Assembly (NCBI RefSeq): GCF_000250675.2
Contig: NC_018681.1
Coordinates: 8,308,001-8,372,000, forward strand
Reading direction: 5' to 3'
Origin: Nocardia brasiliensis ATCC 700358
GTDB taxonomy: Bacteria > Actinomycetota > Actinomycetes > Mycobacteriales > Mycobacteriaceae
DNA length: 64,000 bases
The translations under genes and the position numbers were made by a program. Position 1 is the stretch's first letter. Every line of letters starts with the position of its first letter. The notes beneath the pieces are model-generated. The model saw nothing but the letters and a program-made list of their open reading frames with translations. It made no database searches and was not told where the DNA came from. Of this stretch, positions 41,264-50,464 are shown one piece after another.

Positions 41264-42490
41264 TCAGCGCCGGCCACGGAAGGTGCGGCGCAGGTCCGCG
41301 ACCCACGCGTCCGGCACCTCCCAGGGGATGAAGTGCCCGCCCTCGTCGTGCGCGGTCAGGTTGACGTGGTTGTACCACTCGGCCCGATCGCTGGCGAGCC
41401 AGCTCTGCACCCGCTGCTCGGCTGTGGTGACGCCGGGCGGGTTCTCGTGCCCGACGAAGGTGATGCCGGTGGGGGCCTCGACCACCGGGACGCGGTCGTG
41501 GGCAGGTTCCCACGGGTAGCGATTCGCGTTGGCGTAGTAGCGGATCGAGGTGCCGATGGCATTGTTCACCCAGAAGATCATGGCGTGGGTGAGCAGGTCG
41601 TCCTTGCTGAAGACCTGTTCCACGTCGCCGTCGTTGGCGCTCCAGGTGACCCAGCGTTGCAGGATCCAGGCGAGCAGGCCGGCGGGTGAATCGGTGAGAC
41701 CGTAGGCGAGCGTGCTCGGTTGCAGCAGATGGGCCGCGAGGTGCACCGCGAAACGACGTTCCAGCGAAAGCAACTGCCGGTAGGCCGGTTCGGACAGTCC
41801 CTGCGGAATCGGTTGCCCGCCAGTGAGATCCCAGGCCCGGTCGCCGCTGAACAGAGTGAGCTTCTGCCCGGAGCCGATATGGATACCGTGCAGTTCGGCG
41901 GCGTACTTGTGGCCGAGTTGGCCGGTGACGAGCGCGCCGACATCACAACCCGCGGCCGCGTACTTCCGGTGGCCGAGCGTCTCGGTCATCAGGGTGTGCC
42001 ACAGGTCGGCCACCTTCCAGAAGTTCATGTCGGGATGTTCCGGTAGCGGCGTGGAGAAGCCGAATCCGGGCAGCGACGGCACGATGACGTCGAACGCGTC
42101 GGCCGGATCGCCGCCGAACGCCGCGGGATCGGCCAGCGGATCGATCACTTTGGCCCAGTGCCAGAAGGTCCACGGCCAGCCATGGGTGAGGATCAGCGGT
42201 GTCGGTGCGGGACCGACACCGGGCTTGCGCAGGAAATGGATCGGCACGCCGTCGATCTCGACCCGATAGTGCTCATAGGCGTTGATCGCGGCTTCGGCTT
42301 TGCGCCAGTCGAATTCGCCGATCCAGTACTCGACGAGTTCCTGCAGGTAGCGGCGGCTGACGCCGTAGCTCCAGTCGTCGTTGTGCACGTCGTCGGGCCA
42401 GCGGGTGAGCCGCAAACGGGTATCGAGATCGGCCAATACGTCGTCGGTGACGTGGATCGGCGTGGGGGTCAACGGGACAGGTTCCGTCAT
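41264..42490 (-). CDS. Epoxide hydrolase (EHN-type alpha/beta hydrolase)
   Basis: 408 residues. An N-terminal EHN domain (VTDDVLADLDTRLRLTRWP, WRKAEAAINAYEHYRVEIDG) precedes the alpha/beta hydrolase core: LTHGWPWTFWHW oxyanion/epoxide pocket, the nucleophile D183 in GCDVGALV, and the late acid/His pair (TAHDEGGHF). These features define soluble epoxide hydrolases that add water to xenobiotic epoxides. The gene follows the MarR gene (31 bp) on the same strand, so it may be controlled by that regulator. Confidence 0.88.
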   Translation of the reverse strand: MTEPVPLTPTPIHVTDDVLADLDTRLRLTRWPDDVHNDDWSYGVSRRYLQELVEYWIGEFDWRKAEAAINAYEHYRVEIDGVPIHFLRKPGVGPAPTPLILTHGWPWTFWHWAKVIDPLADPAAFGGDPADAFDVIVPSLPGFGFSTPLPEHPDMNFWKVADLWHTLMTETLGHRKYAAAGCDVGALVTGQLGHKYAAELHGIHIGSGQKLTLFSGDRAWDLTGGQPIPQGLSEPAYRQLLSLERRFAVHLAAHLLQPSTLAYGLTDSPAGLLAWILQRWVTWSANDGDVEQVFSKDDLLTHAMIFWVNNAIGTSIRYYANANRYPWEPAHDRVPVVEAPTGITFVGHENPPGVTTAEQRVQSWLASDRAEWYNHVNLTAHDEGGHFIPWEVPDAWVADLRRTFRGRR

Positions 42491-42521
42491 GAGATTCCTT
42501 CCGGGACAAGCGAAGCGGCGA

Positions 42522-42956
42522 TCACTGCGCGTCCATGAGCACGGCCAGCCGTTCGAGAGCGGGCAGCGCGGCGGCGATGGCGCGGCGTTCTTCCGCGGAC
42601 AGGGCCTCGGCCAGTTCGGCGAGGCGGCGGACGCGTTCCTGATGCCGGGTCTGCACGATCCGCGCGCCGTCGGCGGTGACCGCCACGAGGGTCGCCCGGC
42701 CGTCCGCTGGGTCCGGTGTCCGCCGGACCAGCCCGTCGCGTTCCAGCCGCTGCACGAGCTGGGTGATGGCGGGCTGGGTGATCTGCTCGGTCTCCTTCAA
42801 CGCGGTCAGCCGCAGCGGCCCCTTGTGCGCCAGTGTGTGCAGCACCGACAGCGTGGTGAACGTGTGTTTCTCCGCGGTGGGCAGCCGAATGGACCGGCGG
42901 GTGAACTCGCCCATCACGCGGGCGAGGTTGTCTGCCAGCTCCACCAAGGCACCCAT
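42522..42956 (-). CDS. MarR-family regulator
   Basis: 144 residues. Winged helix with KGPLRLTALKETEQITQPAITQLVQRLERDGLVRRT and the wing PDPADGRATLVAVT. MarR proteins respond to phenolics and other small molecules. It precedes the epoxide hydrolase on the same strand and probably regulates itself and that gene. A small dyad lies upstream at 42983-42993. Confidence 0.86.
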   Translation of the reverse strand: MGALVELADNLARVMGEFTRRSIRLPTAEKHTFTTLSVLHTLAHKGPLRLTALKETEQITQPAITQLVQRLERDGLVRRTPDPADGRATLVAVTADGARIVQTRHQERVRRLAELAEALSAEERRAIAAALPALERLAVLMDAQ

Positions 42957-42982
42957 ATCCGGAAATGTATCACTGATTTATT

Positions 42983-42993
42983 TAAGCTGCTTA
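42983..42993. promoter_or_regulatory. Possible MarR dyad
   Basis: TAAG-CTG-CTTA in an AT-rich stretch of otherwise GC-rich sequence, 27 bp upstream of the marR start. Short, so only a candidate operator. Confidence 0.35.
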
Positions 42994-43067
42994 TGCAATA
43001 TCGGAAATGACTTGCCGACACTCTCGCGGTCAGCAGCGTCACCGTTGGTGCGACCTACTGTGCAGGA

Positions 43068-44123
43068 ATGGCTAACCAGCACGGCCAGCACGAGCGGCGG
43101 CGCACGGCGAGCGAGTGGTGGGCGATGGTGCGCGCCTCGCCCTTCCTGCCCGCGATCGTGCTGGTGTTGCTGGTCGGCGCCGCGGCCGGGCTCTTCGCCG
43201 GGTCGTATACCTACGCGCTGGCCAATCCGACGCCCCGCTACATCCCGATCGCTGTGGTCGGTTCCCAGCAGGACGCGCCGATGCGCGAATTCCTCGCCGG
43301 GCTGCAGCGCGCCGTGGACGATTCACTGGACCCGCACAGCTATGCCACCGTCGCGGCGGCCCGCTCGGATGTCGAGGAGCAGCAGGTCTTCGGCGTGCTC
43401 ACGACGCGGCCCGGCGGCCTCGCGTTCGAGGTCTCGGGCGCCTCGGGCCAGTCGGTGGCGCAGCTGCTGAGCGAGGCCGCGGCGACCGCGGGCGCCGCGG
43501 CACGGGTTCCGGTCGACGTGACCGATATCGTGCCGCTGCAGCGGGGCGATCCGCGCGGGCTGGCCATCTTCTACATCTCGCTTGCCGCGGTGGTCATCGG
43601 GTTCATCGGCGCGACGCAGTTCAGCGTGCACGCCGCCGCGCTCACCCCCGCTGAACGGATCGGCTTCACCGCGGCCTACTCGCTCGTCGGCGGCTTCGCC
43701 ATCGCGGCGATCGTGGACTGGGTGCTCGGCGCGGTCCGGCTGCCGTTCCTGGAGTCCTGCGGCATTCTCTCGTTGACGATGTTCACCTCCGGGATGGTGT
43801 TCACCATGTTCAACACCCTGGTCGGCCGCTGGGCGATCCTGCCGACCTGGGGTCTGATGGTGCTGCTCGGCAATCCGTCCTCCGGCGGCGCGGTCTCCTG
43901 GCCGCTGCTGCCGTCGCTGCTCGGCCATATCGGCCGCTGGCTGCCGCCCGGCGCCTCGGTGAACGCCCAGCACACCGCGGTGTATTTCCGTGCACACCAG
44001 CACCTTTTCCCGTTCCTGGTGCTCGCGGGCTGGGCATTCGTCGCGTGCGCGGTGTTCTGGATCTGGCGCGGCCGCCACCCCGGCGGCCGCTCCCTGGTCA
44101 GCGCGCACACCGCCGGAAAATAG
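43068..44123 (+). CDS. Integral membrane protein, ABC-2/YhgE-like
   Basis: 351 residues. One N-terminal membrane segment (PFLPAIVLVLLVGAAAGLFA), a ~110-residue external domain (including AVVGSQQDAPMREFLAGLQRA), then about five further segments (FYISLAAVVIGFIGA, AYSLVGGFAIAAIVDWVLG, ILSLTMFTSGMVFTMF, ILPTWGLMVLLGNP, LFPFLVLAGWAFVACAVFWI). This is the layout of ABC-2/YhgE-Pip-type exporter permeases. No ATPase gene is adjacent. It precedes a TetR gene by 36 bp, a common exporter-regulator pair. Confidence 0.72.
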   Translation: MANQHGQHERRRTASEWWAMVRASPFLPAIVLVLLVGAAAGLFAGSYTYALANPTPRYIPIAVVGSQQDAPMREFLAGLQRAVDDSLDPHSYATVAAARSDVEEQQVFGVLTTRPGGLAFEVSGASGQSVAQLLSEAAATAGAAARVPVDVTDIVPLQRGDPRGLAIFYISLAAVVIGFIGATQFSVHAAALTPAERIGFTAAYSLVGGFAIAAIVDWVLGAVRLPFLESCGILSLTMFTSGMVFTMFNTLVGRWAILPTWGLMVLLGNPSSGGAVSWPLLPSLLGHIGRWLPPGASVNAQHTAVYFRAHQHLFPFLVLAGWAFVACAVFWIWRGRHPGGRSLVSAHTAGK

Positions 44124-44159
44124 CTGCGCCTCCGGCCACCGTGGCAGAATTGACCCACT

Positions 44160-44810
44160 ATGACTGTCCTGACCAGCGCTGTTCCCGATCGACTACCGCG
44201 CGGCCCGCACCGGCTGAGCCGCGACGAGGTGGTCACCTCGCAGCGGGATCGGTTGTGCATCGCGGCGTTGGAGGCGATCGCGGAACAGGGCTACGGGCCG
44301 ACCACGATCGCCGATATCGTGCGCCGCGCCAAGGTGGCCCGGCGCACGTTCTACGGCCTGTTCGACAGCAAAGAGGAATGCTTCACCGCCGCATTCGATT
44401 TCGTCGTCGAGGTGGTCGCGCGCGAACTCGACCGGGTGGTCGCCGAGTCCGGCGCCCGCGGCTTCCGCGACCTGGTGCGTAGCACCCTGACCGCCTACCT
44501 CGACTTCCTCGCGGCCGAGCCCGCGGCAGCCCGTGCGTTGCATGTCGAAACCCTGGCCGCCGGCCCGGGACTCACCGCGCACCGGGCGGGCGTGCAGCGG
44601 ATGTTCGCCCACCGCATGCTCGCCGCGGCGCGGATCGGCGTGCGCGACGGCGATCTCGCGACCGCGCCCGACCCGCAGCTGGTCGACGTGCTGACCGGCG
44701 GCATCGACGATCGGGTGCGCGCCACCCTCATCGAATTCGGCCCGCAGGCGCTCCCCGCGCTGGCGCCAATCCTGAACCGAGCGGCCTTGGCGCTGCTGGG
44801 ATCCGGCTGA
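44160..44810 (+). CDS. TetR-family regulator
   Basis: 216 residues. HTH at about residues 40-62 (TTIADIVRRAKVARRTFYGL), then FDSKEECF, and a C-terminal domain ending DRVRATLIEFGPQALPALAPI. It is similar to the TetR at 22959 in these blocks. Lies 36 bp downstream of the permease, so the two are likely one operon and the target is probably that permease. Confidence 0.87.
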   Translation: MTVLTSAVPDRLPRGPHRLSRDEVVTSQRDRLCIAALEAIAEQGYGPTTIADIVRRAKVARRTFYGLFDSKEECFTAAFDFVVEVVARELDRVVAESGARGFRDLVRSTLTAYLDFLAAEPAAARALHVETLAAGPGLTAHRAGVQRMFAHRMLAAARIGVRDGDLATAPDPQLVDVLTGGIDDRVRATLIEFGPQALPALAPILNRAALALLGSG

Positions 44811-44816
44811 GCACAC

Positions 44817-46856
44817 TCACCAGCCGGTGTCGCCCGACACCGGAATGTTCACCCAGCTGGGCTCGTTCGGGTCGAGCTGCAGGTGCTGCGGCTTCAGTTC
44901 GCTCTCGTTGAGCAACGGGCGCAACGGAATACTGCTCGGGAAGTTGCCCGCGAACACGTCGACGCGCAGCCGATGCCCCGGTTGCAGCACACCGTCGGTG
45001 GCGAAGACGCCGAGGTCGACCACGGTCGGTTGCCCGGGCACGATCGGCCGGCGGCTGTCCAGGGTGAGGATCGGGTACGGGTCGGTGTAGTCGCCGTTGG
45101 GTGAGCGGGTGGATTTCGCGTCGTCCACCGCGCGCAACGACGCGGTGCGCTGACCGGTGCTCCACACCGTCGAACGGCCGTCGGGCGCAACGTCGTTCAC
45201 CGTCACGGTCCAGTAGCCGTCGGTGGCGTCGAGCACCGTGTTGAGGTGCACGGCGATCGGGCCGGAGATCTGCGTCGCCTGGCGCACGGGCGCGGTCGTG
45301 AACGTCAGCGCGTTCGTCTCGCTGATCCGCGCGTCTTTCGTGCAGATGTCGAAGGCCGCGATGATGCCCGCCGTGCCGTGCGCCGCGTCGCGGGAGCACA
45401 GGGTGGACAGGCCGGGCGCGATGGTCACGCGCGCGGGTCCGCCCGGTGCGGCCGTGAGACTGCCGTCGTAGGCGCTGCCGGGCGCGGTGCCCGAGGATGC
45501 CGCGTCCAGATACATCCGGCGGTAATCCATTCCGGGACGCGGGAACGACGGTGCGGTGGTCCACCCGCCGCCCTGCTGCCACAGGTGCACCTGGTCGTAT
45601 CCGTCGATGCCGTTGTCGATGCCCTTGAGCCACTTGTCGAACCAGGCCCGCTGCAGCACGTCCAACGCCGGCGGCGCACCCGGAAGGCCGAGGCCCGCAC
45701 CGGTGGTCACGTGGTAGGTGTCCCCCATGACGAGCTTCTTCTGGTCGTCCGGCACGTTCACCGCATTGAAGATGCGCGGCGAGGAGTAGGTGAAGATGTC
45801 GTGCCAGCCGCCGTAGACGAAGGTCGGCACGGTGATCCGCTCCGGGTGCCCGATCCAGGCGGTGCGCAGCGGACTGTCCTCGTCGAGGATGGCCCGCATC
45901 TCCGGCTTGATCTGATCGATGCTCGGTGTCGCCAGCGCTTCGATGATGAGGTTGAAGAAGGTGAACGGGTCGCGGACCCGATCGGCCAGCCAGGTCCAGT
46001 CGAACTTGCCGCCGATGATGGAGACCAGGTCGGGGATCAGCTTGGTGCCGTCGACCGCGAGCAGCCATTCGGGGATGAACCCGATGCCGAGCGCCCCACC
46101 GGGCGCGGCGACATCGCGGATGAGGTCGCTGCCGGGCACGATCGGGAAGATCGCGCGCAGGGCCGCCGGTTGCCGTTCGGCCGTGTGCAATTGGTTGATC
46201 GCGGAGTACGAGATGCCGCTCATGCCGATCTTGCCGTTGGACCACGGCTGGGCCGCTGCCCAGTCCACGACCTCGGCACCGTCCTGCTGTTCCCGATCAC
46301 CGAAGACCTGCCACATGCCCTGGGAGAAGCCGGTCCCGCGCACGTCGACGACCACCTGGGTGTAGCCGCTCTGCACGAGTTTGCGGTCGACGCCGAACGT
46401 CCGCGCGGCACCGCCGGGCAACGCCCGCATGAGGTCGCTGAGACCGCTCATGCCGTAGGCCGAAAGGTCGAAACCCTGCAGAATACGCAGCAGCGGTTCG
46501 CCGAGTCCCGGCACCGCCAGCGCCGAATCCGCGATATTCGCAATGAGTTTCGTGTACGGCGTGAGATTGACAATGGTCGGCATCGGCTCGGCCACCGGTT
46601 GCCCCGATGCGTCCGCGGGCCGGTACACATTGCCTTTCAGCACGGTGCCGTCGCTCATGGTGATCGGCACGTCCCAGTCGATATAGACGTTCGGATATTG
46701 TTGCGGGCCTTGATGGGTCGCGATGAATTGCGCGTCGAGCGAATCGCTGCCCGCGGCCGCCGGCCCGGAGGTGAGCGAGACGGCCACCCCCGCGATCACC
46801 GTGCCGGCGGTGACGATGGCAGCCAGGAACCTCATCGGACGTCGGCGTCTGATCAT
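44817..46856 (-). CDS. Exported CocE/NonD-family acyl hydrolase
   Basis: 679 residues with a signal peptide (FLAAIVTAGTVIAGVAVSL...). Alpha/beta hydrolase related to cocaine esterase and X-Pro dipeptidyl peptidase: MSDGTVLKGNVYRP, VVDVRGTGFSQGMW, nucleophile S216 in MSGISYSAI, GGWHDIFTYSS (His), then the jelly-roll C-terminal domain from about residue 430 (TDGYWTVTVNDVAPDG). The elbow is GISYSA rather than the commoner GxSYxG. Substrate could be an ester or an N-acyl compound; a role outside the cell is implied. It is convergent with the TetR gene 6 bp away. Confidence 0.82.
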   Translation of the reverse strand: MIRRRRPMRFLAAIVTAGTVIAGVAVSLTSGPAAAGSDSLDAQFIATHQGPQQYPNVYIDWDVPITMSDGTVLKGNVYRPADASGQPVAEPMPTIVNLTPYTKLIANIADSALAVPGLGEPLLRILQGFDLSAYGMSGLSDLMRALPGGAARTFGVDRKLVQSGYTQVVVDVRGTGFSQGMWQVFGDREQQDGAEVVDWAAAQPWSNGKIGMSGISYSAINQLHTAERQPAALRAIFPIVPGSDLIRDVAAPGGALGIGFIPEWLLAVDGTKLIPDLVSIIGGKFDWTWLADRVRDPFTFFNLIIEALATPSIDQIKPEMRAILDEDSPLRTAWIGHPERITVPTFVYGGWHDIFTYSSPRIFNAVNVPDDQKKLVMGDTYHVTTGAGLGLPGAPPALDVLQRAWFDKWLKGIDNGIDGYDQVHLWQQGGGWTTAPSFPRPGMDYRRMYLDAASSGTAPGSAYDGSLTAAPGGPARVTIAPGLSTLCSRDAAHGTAGIIAAFDICTKDARISETNALTFTTAPVRQATQISGPIAVHLNTVLDATDGYWTVTVNDVAPDGRSTVWSTGQRTASLRAVDDAKSTRSPNGDYTDPYPILTLDSRRPIVPGQPTVVDLGVFATDGVLQPGHRLRVDVFAGNFPSSIPLRPLLNESELKPQHLQLDPNEPSWVNIPVSGDTGW

Positions 46857-47041
46857 CCTTCGCGAACCCTCCCACAGTGGGGAACTACTTCGTTCCCCTC
46901 AACGAGGGGTTACAGTAACGTCCGTCACTGCGACGCACAATGGTGACCGGGGGCACTTCCCGGCATGTGGACACACGCTTCGATGTTCAACCCGCCGACA
47001 CCAATTCCCCACCCGCGTCGGCTAATTCCGGACGCGTGCGC

Positions 47042-48211
47042 TCAGGGTGCCGGGAAATGGTCGCCCAGGAAAACGGCGAAGGTGTGCCGGGAAATCTGCG
47101 AACCCCAATCTCCCCAGCTGAAATCGAAGATGTGCTCGCCATAAGGCACTGCGATCAAACGATTTTCGACGCCGACCCGGCGCAACCGCTCGGCCAGTTC
47201 GGCCGAGCCCCGGTACGGCGCAACGTGATCCCTGGTGCCGTGCATGATCAGCGTCGGCGGCACATTGGGCCGCACGTAGGTGACGGGCGAGGCCGCCTTG
47301 TACCGATCCGGAAATTGCTCCGGGCTGCCGCCGATGTAGTTCTCGAGGAAGGTGTGCATCCGCGCGGGCAGCCCGCTGTCCCGCCACGCCTCCACCAGAT
47401 CCGGAATAGGGTAGAAGACCGCGACCGCCTTGACCGCGGTGTCGGTCACCGCACAGCTGGGCGGCACCCGGTCGTCGGCGTAGGCGCCCATCAATGCCAG
47501 GTTGCCGCCCGCCGAGCCGCCCGCGATCATGACGCGCTGCGGGTCGATGCCGTAGGTCTGCGCCTGCTGTTTGACCCAGCCCACGGCGCACTTCACATCC
47601 GCGGGCGCCTGATTCCAGGTAGCCGGCGGTGCCAGCCGGTAGTCGATGGCGAAGACGGCGTAACCCTTGTCGTTGAGCCACCGGTGCCATTTCGGCGCCT
47701 CGCCGCGATCGCCGTGCGCCCAGCCGCCACCATGCACCCAGACCACGGCGGGCCGCGGTCGCGATGGTGTCCCGGCGGGCAGCTTCACGTCGAGTTTCAG
47801 ATCCTGGCCATCGATGGTGTGGAAGACGGTGCTCAGTTCGGCCACGGGTGCGCCGACGTTCGCGCCCCCGGTGAAGTATTCGCCGAAAGACAGTTTCGCG
47901 TCGTGGCGCACCGCGGTCCCCCACGATGCCGCCAGCGGAAAGCCCGAGGCCACCACGCCGAGCAGGCAGACCAGGCCGGTCACCGCCGCCGCGCGGCGCA
48001 CACCGGTGCGGCTGCGCGGCGCGAAGGCGATCAGCGACAGCACGAACCCGGCGACGCCCAGCGGGATCAGATACAGGCCATAGTCGCTCACCACGTGCGT
48101 CAGCGCCACGAAGGGCGCGGGAATCCGCACGGCGATGATCACGTACGCGAACAGCGTCAGCAACCCGGCCACCCCCGCGGCCAGCGCCGTCATGATCCAC
48201 CGAATGACCAT
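47042..48211 (-). CDS. Membrane-anchored alpha/beta hydrolase (esterase, HSL/BD-FAE type)
   Basis: 389 residues. Three membrane segments (about residues 8-28, 43-63, 75-95), then an alpha/beta hydrolase domain: oxyanion motif VHGGGWAHGD, DYRLAPPATW, nucleophile elbow GGSAGGN, MHGTRDHVAPYRG, and a late GEHIFDF for the His. This matches the hormone-sensitive-lipase or BD-FAE groups. The catalytic domain should lie outside the membrane. It is co-directional with the CocE hydrolase and 185 bp upstream of it. Confidence 0.82.
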   Translation of the reverse strand: MVIRWIMTALAAGVAGLLTLFAYVIIAVRIPAPFVALTHVVSDYGLYLIPLGVAGFVLSLIAFAPRSRTGVRRAAAVTGLVCLLGVVASGFPLAASWGTAVRHDAKLSFGEYFTGGANVGAPVAELSTVFHTIDGQDLKLDVKLPAGTPSRPRPAVVWVHGGGWAHGDRGEAPKWHRWLNDKGYAVFAIDYRLAPPATWNQAPADVKCAVGWVKQQAQTYGIDPQRVMIAGGSAGGNLALMGAYADDRVPPSCAVTDTAVKAVAVFYPIPDLVEAWRDSGLPARMHTFLENYIGGSPEQFPDRYKAASPVTYVRPNVPPTLIMHGTRDHVAPYRGSAELAERLRRVGVENRLIAVPYGEHIFDFSWGDWGSQISRHTFAVFLGDHFPAP

Positions 48212-48283
48212 TCGATCATTAACCCATGACGGCCCGCACCTGCGCGGATGGCACGCCGACCCGCCGGCGGTGCCGGTCTCGGC

Positions 48284-48679
48284 TCAGCAGTCCTGCCACT
48301 GGGCGATCGCGTCGGCCCACTGCCGGTTGTCGGTGAACTCGGCGAATTCGCGACGATCGATCAGCACGTAGATCTCGCCGGCCGTCGTCGTCTTCAAGAT
48401 CAGCGGCTTGCCCGAGTTGAGCAGCCCGCCCATCACTCGGCCGTAGAGCGCGGTGAACTCCCGGCGCAGCGAAACGATCGCCGCCCGCGACAGCAGCAGG
48501 TCCCCGTTATCACTCCAATCCGCGAGGACGAGCACGTCCTCGTCGAGCTCGATGCGCCCGCGGCGCGGAAACAACGCCCGCTGGCTGACCACGCCCGCCG
48601 CCTTGTCCGCGGCCGTGTGCTGCCGCAATTCGTCCACGGTGGCCGCAATGTAGCGGCCGCTGCGCAGCACATTCGTCAT
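48284..48679 (-). CDS. Hypothetical protein
   Basis: 131 residues from ATG 48679, preceded by GGAGG, which supports a real gene. No family recognised. It has a Cys near the C-terminus (QWQDC), a conserved-looking beta-rich middle (RIELDEDVLVLADWSDNGDLLLSRAAI) and no signal peptide or membrane segment. It lies 72 bp upstream of the esterase start on the same strand. Confidence 0.65.
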   Translation of the reverse strand: MTNVLRSGRYIAATVDELRQHTAADKAAGVVSQRALFPRRGRIELDEDVLVLADWSDNGDLLLSRAAIVSLRREFTALYGRVMGGLLNSGKPLILKTTTAGEIYVLIDRREFAEFTDNRQWADAIAQWQDC

Positions 48680-48892
48680 CTCGAAAACCTCCGGCTGGAT
48701 GGCAGCGTCACCGGAATCCTGTCGCCGCGAGGGGCTGTGCCGCATCGGCCGCGCGACCGGATCGGCGTACCCCGGAGGACGGAGGTTTCCGCGCCCGGCA
48801 GTCCTCCTTACCGCCGATGACGACGGCCCGGCTCATCCGCTAGGAGTACGCGCATCGCACCGGCACCGCGCAGCCGTTTTCGCGCCGCCGGA

Positions 48893-49753
48893 TCAACGCT
48901 GCGCCGACGCCGAGTCGACGAGAATCGCACGGGCGTAAAGGAGTTGGAAGCCCATCCGTTGCACGTTCTGCTGCGACTTCGAGCCGGGCAGCGTGGTGAC
49001 CACCGCGAGATCGCAGCCCGCCGCGGCCGCGGCGGCCAATCGCGTCGACAGCAGCGAGGCCTGCACCCCACGCCGCCGGAACTCGGGCAGGGTCGCGGCA
49101 CCGCAGAGTTGGGCGACGCCGTCGTGCAGGCGCAGGCTCGCGGCACCGGCCGCAGCGCCGTCGAGCCACGCGATCGAACCGGAAAAGCCGCTCGCCCCGG
49201 CCATATCGCGCATCGCGTGCGCGAGCACCTCGCGCGGGAACGCTTCGTCGGAGCCGGCGCCCTGGGTATCCGGCACGGCGAACCCGTCGATGAAGATGTC
49301 CAGCCAGCGATCGAATTCGTCCGGCGCGACCGCGCGCACCTCGACACCGTCGGCCGGTTGCGCCGCTCGCCCCGGGGCGAGCGGCAGGCCGAGCACGTTC
49401 TCGAAGCCGGTCAGCACATAGCCGCGCCGGGTGAGGCGGTCTACGACACCGGGATCGGCCAGGGTCGACACCTCGAACTGCACCGGCGCGCCGCGTTCGG
49501 CGTAGGCCTTTTCCACCGCCTCGAGCGCCGCGTCGTCGAACTCGTCGCCCATGCCGACGCCGACCACCTTGTCCAGCGGTGAATACGCGCCCGCCCACAC
49601 GGCGAGACCGCTGCCGATCGGTTGCCGCAGCACCCGCTCGCGCGGATCGCGGCGCGCAGCACCCTGCGCGCCCTCGGCCATCAACGACCGCTCGGCGCGC
49701 TCGATGCGGGCGGCGAGGTCGGTCCCGGCGAACAGACTCAGGTCGTTGGACAT
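48893..49753 (-). CDS. GNAT-fold N-acetyltransferase
   Basis: 286 residues. The C-terminal half carries the GNAT acetyl-CoA block with LCGAATLPEFRRRGVQASLL (R/Q-x-x-G-x-A-like), followed by VVTTLPGSKSQQNVQRMGF, typical of the last strand pair. The N-terminal half (about 1-130) looks like a degenerate second GNAT domain. The substrate is unknown. Divergent from the NTF2-like gene (180 bp). Confidence 0.78.
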   Translation of the reverse strand: MSNDLSLFAGTDLAARIERAERSLMAEGAQGAARRDPRERVLRQPIGSGLAVWAGAYSPLDKVVGVGMGDEFDDAALEAVEKAYAERGAPVQFEVSTLADPGVVDRLTRRGYVLTGFENVLGLPLAPGRAAQPADGVEVRAVAPDEFDRWLDIFIDGFAVPDTQGAGSDEAFPREVLAHAMRDMAGASGFSGSIAWLDGAAAGAASLRLHDGVAQLCGAATLPEFRRRGVQASLLSTRLAAAAAAGCDLAVVTTLPGSKSQQNVQRMGFQLLYARAILVDSASAQR

Positions 49754-49932
49754 GGCTGCATTCCTACCAGCACCGAGTTCGGGGGCGCGCCTCATTTTCG
49801 CGACCGGCGCAATCGCGGTGGCGGCCCCGGAATTCCGTTGCCAAAATGCAGCCTTCCTCGTGTGGCGACGCGCCCGGACGGGCGCAAGGATGTTGGTGTT
49901 CAACACGTTTCGCCCCACGAGGAGCTCTTTCA

Positions 49933-50337
49933 GTGTCCCAGATCAATCTCGAATTAGTCACCCAGGTGTACCACGCGTTCGGCGCGCGCGACTTTTCGGT
50001 CATCGAGCGACTTTTCGACCCCGATATCGAGATCAAGGAGGCCGCGCAGTTGCCGTGGGGCGGACGGCATGTCGGGCACGAAGGCGCCAATACGTATTTC
50101 GGGACGATGCTGGCGCATATCGACGCGAACGTAGTGCCGCAGAGCATCTTCGCGGCCGGCGACGACGTGGTCATGATGGGCCGCGGGGTCGGCAAGACCA
50201 CCGGTGGTGACGTCGCCTTCGACGTCCCCAACATCCATGTCTGGCACCTGCGGGAGGGTCGCGTCGTCGGCTTCGACAACTATGTCGACACCCCGGCCAT
50301 GCTGGCCGCACTCGACGGCGCGACGCACCTCAACTAG
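49933..50337 (+). CDS. NTF2/SnoaL-like small ligand-binding protein
   Basis: 134 residues from GTG 49933, with GAGGAG upstream. Compact one-domain NTF2-like protein: VYHAFGARDFSVIERLFDP, the VPNIHVWHLREGRV-GFDNYVDT ending. Members bind or isomerise small hydrophobic molecules. No catalytic assignment possible. Convergent with the P450 and separated by a strong hairpin. Confidence 0.83.
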   Translation: MSQINLELVTQVYHAFGARDFSVIERLFDPDIEIKEAAQLPWGGRHVGHEGANTYFGTMLAHIDANVVPQSIFAAGDDVVMMGRGVGKTTGGDVAFDVPNIHVWHLREGRVVGFDNYVDTPAMLAALDGATHLN

Positions 50338-50421
50338 ATCGCGCACTGCGATCGCCCCGCCCAGGGCTGTAACACCCGACTCAGCCCGGGCAGCGCGCTC
50401 CCGTTGATCCGGGAGTACACC

Positions 50422-50457
50422 ACCGGCCGACGGTTCTTCGAGAAACCGTCGGCCGGT
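50422..50457. terminator. Strong bidirectional terminator hairpin
   Basis: Perfect 14-bp stem ACCGGCCGACGGTT / AACCGTCGGCCGGT with an 8-base loop, between the NTF2-like stop (50337) and the P450 stop (50465). The clearest terminator in the window. Confidence 0.8.
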
Positions 50458-50464
50458 TCGCGTT

